Below are positions 1 through 5,249 of a stretch of 5,249 nucleotides of DNA, piece after piece. The stretch lies in assembly GCA_036555065.1 (NCBI GenBank), contig DATBLZ010000170.1, positions 1 to 5,249 of the forward strand. The letters are read 5' to 3'. The DNA comes from DATBLZ01 sp036555065 (lineage in GTDB: Bacteria; Pseudomonadota; Gammaproteobacteria; Steroidobacterales; Rariloculaceae). Made by a program: the position numbers and the translations under genes. The first letter of the stretch is position 1. Every line of letters begins with the position of its first letter. A model generated the notes under the pieces. It saw only the letters and a list, made by a program, of their open reading frames with translations, ran no database searches and was not told where the DNA came from.

Positions 1-503
1 AGGCGATATTCGAGACGACGGAGGACATCGACCGCGAAACGTACGCGCGCATCGAAACAACGCTCGACGAGCTGCAGGCCAAGATCCAAGCTCAAGAAGA
101 AGAGCTCGCGTTCTATCGCGGCATCGTGTCTCCGGGCGACGGCGTCGCGGGCCTGCGCATCCAGGATTTCAAGATCCTTCCAGCGGATTCCGAGCAACGC
201 CACCTGCTGCGATTGATCCTCGTGCAGGCGATCGTGCAAAATCAGCGCGTCAAGGGCGCGGTCAAAGTTCGCTTGACCGGCGTGCTCGACGCGGCGCCGG
301 CGGCATTCGATCTCGCCGAGCTCGTCACCGACGGCGAAGCTCAGGAAATAGCGTATGACTTTCGGTACTTTCAGAGTATCGAGCACGCGTTGGTCTTGCC
401 GGCCGGATTCGAGCCGGCCACCGTCGAGGTCGAGATTTGGCCGCGCGAGCCGCGCGGCGAGCGGATTACGCGCAGTTTTGAATGGGCGGCCGTCACCGGC
501 TAG
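1..503 (+). CDS. DUF6776-like coiled-coil envelope protein (3' part, 5' end outside window)
   Basis: The frame is open from base 3 to the TAG at 501-503, giving 166 visible residues; a GTG at 126 is internal and is not the start. The first ~37 residues are charged and heptad-like (repeated Glu, Gln, Lys, Leu), as in a coiled coil. They lead into LAFYRGIVSPGDG (visible residues 35-47) and then a compact beta-rich domain with RIQDFKI, LRLILVQA, FRYFQSIEHALVLPAGF and a final FEWAAVTG. This order (coiled coil, FYRGIVSP, sandwich-like C-terminal part) matches the gammaproteobacterial family I know as DUF6776, whose members usually begin with a membrane anchor. That anchor would lie left of the window and is not seen. 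The biochemical function is unknown. It sits 29 bases upstream of the bactofilin on the same strand, which suggests co-expression and an envelope role. The family call is from memory of the motif pattern, with moderate-to-good confidence. Confidence 0.8.
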   Translation, partial: AIFETTEDIDRETYARIETTLDELQAKIQAQEEELAFYRGIVSPGDGVAGLRIQDFKILPADSEQRHLLRLILVQAIVQNQRVKGAVKVRLTGVLDAAPAAFDLAELVTDGEAQEIAYDFRYFQSIEHALVLPAGFEPATVEVEIWPREPRGERITRSFEWAAVTG

Positions 504-506
504 GAT
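478..506 (+). promoter_or_regulatory. Candidate sigma70 promoter for the bactofilin-erpA-ppx genes
   Basis: TTGAAT at 478-483 (4 of 6 to TTGACA) and TAGGAT at 501-506 (4 of 6 to TATAAT) are separated by exactly 17 bases. The -10 element begins with the TAG stop codon of the preceding gene. A start of transcription near 513 would leave a leader of about 20 bases that contains the Shine-Dalgarno sequence of the bactofilin. Matches of this quality arise by chance, so this is only a candidate; the four genes may equally be read from a promoter left of the window. Confidence 0.3.
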
Positions 507-520
507 AACGGGCCCGACTT

Positions 521-526
521 AGGGAG
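521..526 (+). promoter_or_regulatory. Ribosome binding site of the bactofilin gene
   Basis: AGGGAG lies six bases before the ATG at 533. It contains GGAG (523-526), complementary to the 3' end of 16S rRNA. It is the only convincing Shine-Dalgarno sequence among the starts visible in the window, and it fixes the bactofilin start. Confidence 0.7.
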
Positions 527-532
527 AAGCAG

Positions 533-964
533 ATGTTCGGAAAGAAGCAACGCCACCAGCCCTCGATTCAATCGCTCATAGGCGCCGACACGCGTGTCCA
601 CGGCGATATAGAGTTCTCGGGCGGGTTTCTCGTCGATGGATATGTGAAAGGCAACGTCAAGGCGATCAAGGACGAGCGCTCGACGCTGAGCATCAGCGAG
701 CGCGGCTGCGTCGAAGGTGCCGTCATGGTGCCGCATGTATTCTTGAACGGCACCGTCAAGGGCGACGTCCGCGCGACGGAGCGCGTCGAGCTCGGCCCCA
801 AGGCGCGCGTTATCGGCAACGTGCAATACAAGCTAATCGAAATGGCGATCGGCGCCGAGGTCAACGGCAAGCTCATCCATGAGAGCGAGGGGAGCAGCGC
901 TGCGGAGAAGAGCGGCAAGCGGCCCGTCGAGGCCGTCCGCTCGATCGGCGTCGTCGGCGAGTGA
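533..964 (+). CDS. Bactofilin (polymer-forming cytoskeletal protein)
   Basis: A 143-residue protein with the bactofilin layout: a short basic N-terminal tail (MFGKKQRHQ), a right-handed beta-helix core of about residues 12-116, and a low-complexity charged tail (117-143). The core shows repeated short strands with Gly turns: SLIGADTRVHGDIEFSGG, FLVDGYVKGNV, GCVEGAV, LNGTVKGDV, ARVIGNV and AEVNGKLIH. Bactofilins self-assemble without nucleotide into membrane-bound filaments that position cell-wall enzymes and shape determinants. The Met-Phe plus lysines at the N-terminus resemble the membrane-targeting tails described for other bactofilins; that role here is inferred. The start is set by the strong ribosome site at 521-526. 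The TGA stop (962-964) overlaps the GTG start of erpA. No M23 peptidase partner is visible inside the window. Length is normal for the single-domain family. Confidence 0.92.
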   Translation: MFGKKQRHQPSIQSLIGADTRVHGDIEFSGGFLVDGYVKGNVKAIKDERSTLSISERGCVEGAVMVPHVFLNGTVKGDVRATERVELGPKARVIGNVQYKLIEMAIGAEVNGKLIHESEGSSAAEKSGKRPVEAVRSIGVVGE

Positions 965-1323
965 GCACGATGAACGAAGCTAGCACCACCGCAGCCGAGC
1001 CGCTGAGCTTCACGGATGCTGCCGCACGCAAGGTCGGTCAGCTCATCGAGAAGGAAGGCAACCCGGATCTGAAGCTGCGCGTCTACATTCAGGGCGGCGG
1101 CTGCTCCGGATTCCAGTACGGGTTCACGTTCGACGAAGAGGTACAAGAAGGCGACACGCAAATCGCGAACGGTGGCGTGATGCTCCTCATAGATCCGTTG
1201 AGCGTTCAGTACCTCATGGGCGCGGAGATCGATTACCGCGAGGATCTGTCGGGCGCGCAGTTCATCATTCGCAATCCCAACGCGACCACGACGTGTGGTT
1301 GCGGCTCGTCATTCTCGGTCTAG
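961..1323 (+). CDS. erpA: Iron-sulfur cluster insertion protein ErpA
   Basis: A-type Fe-S carrier that receives clusters from the assembly machinery and passes them to target enzymes in the cytoplasm; in E. coli it is essential for maturing IspG and IspH. The 120-residue product aligns closely with E. coli ErpA (114 residues): LSFTDAAARKV, then LKLRVYIQGGGCSGFQYGF, then NPNATTTCGCGSSFSV. The three cluster-binding cysteines are present at 48, 112 and 114. The GTG start at 961 overlaps the bactofilin TGA in GTGA. An in-frame ATG at 970 would give 117 residues, closer to the E. coli length. Neither start has a clear Shine-Dalgarno sequence, so translation probably depends on ribosomes finishing the bactofilin. 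The GGGCSGFQYGF and TCGCGSSF signatures together favour ErpA over IscA or SufA. Confidence 0.95.
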   Translation: MSTMNEASTTAAEPLSFTDAAARKVGQLIEKEGNPDLKLRVYIQGGGCSGFQYGFTFDEEVQEGDTQIANGGVMLLIDPLSVQYLMGAEIDYREDLSGAQFIIRNPNATTTCGCGSSFSV

Positions 1324-1341
1324 GGCAAGCGCGAAGCGCCA

Positions 1342-2868
1342 TTGACCGGGCCCACGGCAGCAGCGGCGACCGATCCCACCGGGATCATGGCGGCCGTCGA
1401 TCTCGGCTCGAACAGCTTTCACATGGTCGTGGCACGCGTGCATCACGGCCAGCTCACGATCATCGACCGGCTCCGCGAGATGGTGAGTCTGGCCTCGGGG
1501 CTCAGCGATTCCGGGTATCTCGATAATTCGAGCCAGGACCGCGCGCTCGGGTGCTTGCGGCGCTTCGGCCAACGTCTGCGCGACATGCAGGCCGACAAGG
1601 TCCGCGTGGTCGGCACGAACACGCTGCGGCGGGCGCGCAACGGCGCCACGTTCCTCGTCGCGGCCGAAGAGGCCTTGGGGCAAGCCGTCGAGGTCATCTC
1701 CGGAATCGAGGAAGCGCGGCTCATTTATCTCGGCGTGAGCCACCACATCGAAAGCAGCTCCGGTCGTAGCTTCGTTCTCGACATCGGCGGCGGCAGCACC
1801 GAGCTCATCATCGGCGAGGGGTTCGAGCCGCGGCGTCTCGAGAGCTTGACGATCGGCTGCGTGGGCTTGAGCCGCGAGTTCTTCCCGAACGGCAAGCTCA
1901 GCGCCAAGCGCTTCGAGCGTGCGCGCATGGCGGTGCGTTTGGAGCTGCGCCCCGTCGCAGCGGGATTTCGCCGCCTCGGCTGGACGACCGCGATCGGCTC
2001 GTCGGGAACGATACGCGCGGCCGGCGACATCGCGCACGAGCTCGGACTCATCGAGACTGCGATTACCGGGCGCGCGCTCGAGACGATCATCGAGCAGATG
2101 GTTCGAGCCGGCGACGTCGAGAGCTTGCGGCTGCCGACGCTCGGTCCGGAGCGGGCGCCCGTTTTTCCCGGCGGCATCTCGATCCTCGTCGAGGTGCTCA
2201 AGAACCTCGGGATCGACAGCATGCTCATCAGCGAGGGCGCGCTCCGCGAAGGCCTTCTCTATGACATGCTCGGCCGGCTGCAACACGAGGACGTGCGCGA
2301 GCGAACGATTCGCGCGATGCAGCTGCGCTATCACGTCGACGACGATCAAGCCGCGCGCGTCGAGTCGACGGCCCGCGCGCTGCTCGAGCACGTCGCAAAA
2401 CCCTGGGGGCTCGACGGCGACAAGTATCGGCAGCTGCTCGAATGGTCGGCGCGGCTCCACGAGATCGGCCTCGACATCGCGCATGCGAAATACCATCAGC
2501 ACGGCGGGTATCTGCTTGCGAACGCCGACATGCCGGGATTCGTCCGTGTCGAGCAGCAGCTGCTCGCAACGTTGGTGGGGTTCCATCGGCGCAAGCTCGA
2601 TGAGCTCGCGTTGGACTCGTTGTCGGAGAATTGGCGTAAACCGCTATTCAAGCTCATCGTGCTGCTGCGTCTCGCGGTGCTGTTGAACCGTGCTCGCAGC
2701 CCCGACGAGCTTCCGCCGCTCGCTTTGAGCGGGGGTCCCAACCGCCTGACGGTCAAGCTGCCGCGCACGTGGATTGCCAACAATCCTCTGACGCAGGCCG
2801 ATTTGACGCAGGAGCAGACGTTTCTCGAAGCCCGTGGGTTCGAGTTGCGGATCGAGACGCGGGACTAG
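1342..2868 (+). CDS. ppx: Exopolyphosphatase Ppx
   Basis: Removes terminal phosphate from long-chain polyphosphate. The 508-residue product matches E. coli Ppx (513) along its length. The N-terminal half is an actin-like ASKHA fold: AAVDLGSNSFHMV (phosphate 1 motif, D20-S25), GIEEARLIYLG with E124 at the proposed catalytic-base position, DIGGGSTELIIGE (147-159), GSSGT (219-223) and SEGALREG (297-304). The C-terminal part is HD-like, with LHEIG (372-376) and QQLLATLVGFHRRK. DIGGGST, not the DIGGAST of E. coli GppA, favours Ppx over the pppGpp phosphatase, although the two overlap in activity. Start: TTG at 1342 gives about the same N-terminal lead as E. coli before AAVDLGSN. The in-frame ATG at 1387 would start at MAAVDLGSN and cut it to 493 residues. 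Neither has a good ribosome site. It lies 18 bases after erpA and converges on ppk1. Confidence 0.93.
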   Translation: MTGPTAAAATDPTGIMAAVDLGSNSFHMVVARVHHGQLTIIDRLREMVSLASGLSDSGYLDNSSQDRALGCLRRFGQRLRDMQADKVRVVGTNTLRRARNGATFLVAAEEALGQAVEVISGIEEARLIYLGVSHHIESSSGRSFVLDIGGGSTELIIGEGFEPRRLESLTIGCVGLSREFFPNGKLSAKRFERARMAVRLELRPVAAGFRRLGWTTAIGSSGTIRAAGDIAHELGLIETAITGRALETIIEQMVRAGDVESLRLPTLGPERAPVFPGGISILVEVLKNLGIDSMLISEGALREGLLYDMLGRLQHEDVRERTIRAMQLRYHVDDDQAARVESTARALLEHVAKPWGLDGDKYRQLLEWSARLHEIGLDIAHAKYHQHGGYLLANADMPGFVRVEQQLLATLVGFHRRKLDELALDSLSENWRKPLFKLIVLLRLAVLLNRARSPDELPPLALSGGPNRLTVKLPRTWIANNPLTQADLTQEQTFLEARGFELRIETRD

Positions 2869-2872
2869 CTCA
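2866..2872. other. Convergent stop-codon junction of ppx and ppk1
   Basis: The seven bases TAGCTCA hold the ppx stop (TAG, 2866-2868), one spacer base (2869) and the ppk1 stop read on the minus strand (TGA, 2872-2870). There is no room for an intergenic terminator, and I see no GC stem followed by a T run on either strand nearby. Each transcript is therefore likely to extend into the other gene. Confidence 0.9.
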
Positions 2873-4945
2873 CGATGATTCGGCGAGCTCGCGCAAGAGC
2901 GCGGATTGCGCCGTTACGGGCTCTTCGCCTTCGGCCGGGCGTATTCGCCGGTAGCTACCATCGGCACTGAGCTCCCAAGCTTGCGTGTTGTCCGCAAGCG
3001 CGGTATCGAGATCGCCGATGATCCGCGTCTTGAGCGACTTCTTGCGGATCGGGAACATGACCTCGATGCGGCGGAACAGGTTGCGATCCATCCAATCTGC
3101 GCTTGCGCAGAATACTTCCTCGTCGCCGTTGTTGTGGAAGTAATAGACGCGTGAGTGCTCGAGGAACCGGCCGATAATCGAGCGAACACGAATCGTCTCC
3201 GAGATGCCGGGAATACCCGGGCGCAAACAGCAGATGCCGCGTACGATGAGATCGACGTAGACGCCTGCCATCGATGCTTCGTAGAGCGCGCGGATCACTT
3301 CGGGCTCCACGAGCGCATTGAGTTTCGCGATGATGTGCCCCGTGCCGCCCGACGCTGCATTCGCAGTTTCGCGCCGGATGAGATCGAGCAGCCGCTCGCG
3401 CAGATCGAACGGGGACTGCGACAAGAGCTTGAGCTTCGGCGTGCGCATGAGGCTCGTGAGCTGCATGAACACCTGGTGCACGTCCTCACCCAAGTCCTCG
3501 TCCGCGGAGAAGAGGCCATAGTCCGAATACATGCGCGCCGTTTGCGGATGGTAATTACCCGTGCCGAGATGAACGTAGCGGCGTAGGCGGCCGTTCTCGC
3601 GGCGCACGACCAAGATCATTTTGCAATGCGTCTTGTAGCCGACGACGCCGTACACGACGTGCGCTCCGGCTTCCTGAAGTTTCGTCGCGAGCTCGATGTT
3701 GGCGGCCTCGTCGAAACGCGCGCGGAGCTCGACGACGACCGTGACCTCCTTGCCGGCCCGCGCCGCCGAGACGAGGCTCGCAACGATAGGCGCGTCCGGA
3801 GTCGTGCGGTAGAGCGTCTGCTTGATCGCGACGACGTCGGGATCGTTGGCGGCGCGATACACGAAGTCCGTGACGGGCGCGAAGGACTGGTAGGGATGGT
3901 GGAGCAGAAGATCGTGCTTCGCGATCGCCTCGAAAGGATTCTTCGTCGCGAGCTCCGTCGGCAAGCTCGGCGTGAACGGCGGGTACTTCAAGTCGCTGCG
4001 GTTGACGAGCTCGTAAACTGCCAGCAATCGATTGAGATTGACGGGCCCCGGAACCTGGTAGAGGTCGTCGCGCGTGAGTTGGAAGTGCTGCAGCAGATAC
4101 TCCGTGAGCTCCTCCGGGCAGTCGTGCGCGATCTCGAGCCGGACCGAGTCGCCGTAGCGCCTTTCGAACAGCTCGCCTTCGAGGGCATGGAGCAAGTCGT
4201 CGACGTCCTCGTCGTCGATGTAGAGGTCGCTATTCCGCGTCACCCGAAACTGATAACAGCCGTTTATCTCGATGCCGGCGAAGAGCTGGTCGACGAATGC
4301 ATGGATGACCGACGACAAAAACACGAAGTCGGCGACGTCTGGCACGCCGAGCTCTGCGGGCAGCTGAATGAGTCGCGGCAGCGAGCGGGGCGCCTGGACG
4401 ATCGCGCGGTGGGTGCGCCGGCCGAAAGCATCGCGCCCGCGCAGCCCGACGATGAAGTTCAGGCTTTTGTTGAGAATTCGCGGAATCGGCCGCGTCGGGT
4501 CGAGCGTCGTCGGGCTCAACACCGGCACGATCTCGGTCTGGAAGTAGTTCTCGAGCCACTGGCGTTGCGCGCTCGTCCAGTCGTCGCGTCGGACGAAGTT
4601 GATGCGTTCATTGCGCAGCGCCGGAATCAGCTCCTCGTTGAGCAGCCGGTATTGCTCGCTCACGAGCTCGCGCGCCGCTGTCGTGATCTTGCCCAACACT
4701 TCTGCGGGGCTCAGATTATCGGGCCCCATCGGGGCCGAGCTCGCCTCGACGCGTTGCTTGAGGCCGGCGACACGAATCTCGAAAAACTCATCGAGATTTG
4801 TAGACGAGATGCACAGGAACTTCAGCCGCTCGAGCAGTGGAAGGCTGCGATCTTTGGCCTGATCCAAGACGCGCGTGTTGAAATCGAGCTGCGATAGCTC
4901 GCGATTGATGTAGTAGTCAGGCAGTCTTAGGTTTGGCGCGTCCAC
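2870..4945 (-). CDS. ppk1: Polyphosphate kinase 1 (PPK1)
   Basis: Makes polyphosphate reversibly from ATP via a phosphohistidine. Starting at GTG 4945 the product has 691 residues, against 688 in E. coli, beginning MDAPNLRLPDYYINRELS. The N-terminal domain shows YINRELSQLDFN and SSTNLDEFFEIRVAGLKQR. The two phospholipase-D-like C-terminal domains carry KQTLYRT (R380), ELRARFDEAANIE (R410), KTHCK (H440), VHLGTGNY (H459) and LEHSRVYYF (H597). These correspond, with a constant +5 shift, to E. coli R375, R405, H435 (the autophosphorylated residue), H454 and H592, so the enzyme looks intact. The frame stays open to an upstream GTG at 5026 (718 residues), but those 27 extra residues are Ala/Ser-rich, precede the family core and would overlap anmK by 110 bases instead of 29. 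A weak GGA lies seven bases before GTG 4945. It follows anmK on the same strand. Confidence 0.95.
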   Translation of the reverse strand: MDAPNLRLPDYYINRELSQLDFNTRVLDQAKDRSLPLLERLKFLCISSTNLDEFFEIRVAGLKQRVEASSAPMGPDNLSPAEVLGKITTAARELVSEQYRLLNEELIPALRNERINFVRRDDWTSAQRQWLENYFQTEIVPVLSPTTLDPTRPIPRILNKSLNFIVGLRGRDAFGRRTHRAIVQAPRSLPRLIQLPAELGVPDVADFVFLSSVIHAFVDQLFAGIEINGCYQFRVTRNSDLYIDDEDVDDLLHALEGELFERRYGDSVRLEIAHDCPEELTEYLLQHFQLTRDDLYQVPGPVNLNRLLAVYELVNRSDLKYPPFTPSLPTELATKNPFEAIAKHDLLLHHPYQSFAPVTDFVYRAANDPDVVAIKQTLYRTTPDAPIVASLVSAARAGKEVTVVVELRARFDEAANIELATKLQEAGAHVVYGVVGYKTHCKMILVVRRENGRLRRYVHLGTGNYHPQTARMYSDYGLFSADEDLGEDVHQVFMQLTSLMRTPKLKLLSQSPFDLRERLLDLIRRETANAASGGTGHIIAKLNALVEPEVIRALYEASMAGVYVDLIVRGICCLRPGIPGISETIRVRSIIGRFLEHSRVYYFHNNGDEEVFCASADWMDRNLFRRIEVMFPIRKKSLKTRIIGDLDTALADNTQAWELSADGSYRRIRPAEGEEPVTAQSALLRELAESS

Positions 4946-5249
4946 TGCGGAATCCGTCTCGTCGCGCGAGCCGAACGGGCTCGCCGCCGTAGTATACGCC
5001 GCCGAGTATTGCGGTTTGGCGGGCACCGGTCACAGTGGGAACGTTGCCCGCTGTGCCCTGCAACCGCGCGCGCGGGAGCCACGCGAACGCGGCAGCTTCG
5101 ACGTAATCAGGCGGCACGCCGTGGGCGGCCGTCGTCTCGGGCTCTCGGCCGCTCAGCCGCGCGAGCCTGAGCAACAGATCGCCGTTGCTTGCGCCGCCGC
5201 CGCACACGATCAGGCGGTACTTGCGCAAACCCAAGTTCTCGATCGCGGC
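4917..5249 (-). CDS. anmK: Anhydro-N-acetylmuramic acid kinase (3' part, cut by right edge)
   Basis: AnmK phosphorylates and opens 1,6-anhydro-MurNAc to MurNAc-6-phosphate during peptidoglycan recycling in the cytoplasm. The frame is open from the right edge to the TGA at 4919-4917, giving the last 110 residues. It shows the nucleotide-site motif LIVCGGGASN (visible residues 13-22), then PPDYVEAAAFAWL (46-58), GTAGNVPTVTGAR (65-77) and AILGGVYYG (80-88). This is the standard order at the end of AnmK. Family members usually stop about here (LGAIYPG or similar). This one carries on for 22 more residues, rich in Arg, Lys and Gly, that overlap the ppk1 start region. The TTG at 5234 is internal; the true start is outside the window. 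Same strand and overlap with ppk1 suggest co-transcription. Confidence 0.92.
   Translation of the reverse strand, partial: AAIENLGLRKYRLIVCGGGASNGDLLLRLARLSGREPETTAAHGVPPDYVEAAAFAWLPRARLQGTAGNVPTVTGARQTAILGGVYYGGEPVRLARRDGFRSGRAKPKTA
4991..4996 (-). promoter_or_regulatory. Possible -10 element for ppk1 inside anmK
   Basis: On the minus strand TATACT (5 of 6 to TATAAT) lies inside the end of anmK. Transcription from it would start near 4984, about 39 bases before the preferred GTG at 4945 and downstream of the GTG at 5026. There is no recognisable -35 at 16-18 bases and no extended -10 TG. This is weak and may be only the codons for a Val-Tyr-Tyr stretch. Confidence 0.15.

Noticed and set aside
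568..1161. A 197-codon minus-strand frame across bactofilin and erpA.
   Set aside because: It is antisense to two well-supported genes and spans their junction; the product is Ser/Thr/Pro-rich with no family resemblance.
1309..2586. A 425-codon open frame on the minus strand, antisense to ppx.
   Set aside because: It mirrors the conserved ppx coding sequence and has the same Arg/Asp/Glu/Ala-rich shadow composition. No motif was recognised.
1919..2686. A 255-codon plus-strand frame inside ppx in another frame.
   Set aside because: Extremely rich in Arg and Ser with no hydrophobic core; an out-of-frame reading of ppx.
2890..2903. Possible hairpin CGCGC-AAGA-GCGCG near the ends of ppx and ppk1, considered as a terminator.
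   Set aside because: Only a 5-base stem, inside the ppk1 coding sequence, with no T run on either strand.
3207..3220. Perfect 5-base stem with a 4-base loop (CCGGG-AATA-CCCGG).
   Set aside because: It is inside ppk1 where it encodes a Pro-Gly-Ile-Pro-Gly stretch, has no T run after it, and is short enough to occur by chance in GC-rich DNA.
3626..4897. A 423-codon open frame on the plus strand, antisense to ppk1.
   Set aside because: It lies wholly within ppk1, whose catalytic residues are intact. Its product is dominated by Arg, Asp, Glu, Leu and Val without a recognisable fold, as expected when a high-GC gene is read on its opposite strand.
4980..5060. Search for a Pho box upstream of ppk1.
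   Set aside because: No pair of CTGTCAT-like direct repeats at the right spacing; the CTGTGACC near 5030 is explained by conserved AnmK codons for Thr-Val-Thr-Gly.
1..5249. Looked for tRNA/rRNA genes, CRISPR arrays, insertion sequences, direct repeats and riboswitches.
   Set aside because: None seen. The window is almost entirely coding with consistent composition and no sign of transferred DNA.

Overview
The window looks like ordinary chromosomal housekeeping DNA from a high-GC gammaproteobacterium (roughly 60-65% GC by eye). Evidence for this is an ErpA-type A-type Fe-S carrier, a DUF6776-like envelope protein and a bactofilin in a row, Ppx and PPK1 proteins that align well with the E. coli enzymes, and AnmK. 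The features resemble Xanthomonadales/Nevskiales-Steroidobacterales-type genomes, but the family cannot be fixed from sequence reading alone. Coding density is close to 100%: the longest gap between genes is 29 bases, and there are no RNA genes, mobile elements, CRISPR arrays or long repeats.

Layout. Bases 1-2868 carry four plus-strand genes in tight succession. They are the 3' part of a DUF6776-like coiled-coil protein gene (1-503), a bactofilin (533-964), erpA (961-1323, overlapping the bactofilin stop) and ppx exopolyphosphatase (1342-2868). Bases 2870-5249 are minus strand: ppk1 polyphosphate kinase (2870-4945, best start GTG at 4945), preceded by the 3' end of anmK (4917-5249, cut by the right edge), whose coding sequence overlaps the start of ppk1. 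The ppx and ppk1 stop codons face each other with one base between them.

How the genes work together. PPK1 makes polyphosphate from ATP and Ppx removes terminal phosphates from it, so the window holds both halves of the polyphosphate cycle. They are convergent here, instead of being in one operon as in E. coli. AnmK (recycling of anhydro-MurNAc), the bactofilin (membrane-associated scaffold often tied to peptidoglycan remodelling) and DUF6776 point to the cell envelope. ErpA delivers Fe-S clusters. Nothing here looks like a new defence, mobile or biosynthetic system. The points worth checking are the one-base convergent junction, the run of non-ATG, weakly led starts in overlapping genes, an AnmK C-terminal extension that runs into ppk1, and a possible promoter spanning the stop codon upstream of the bactofilin.
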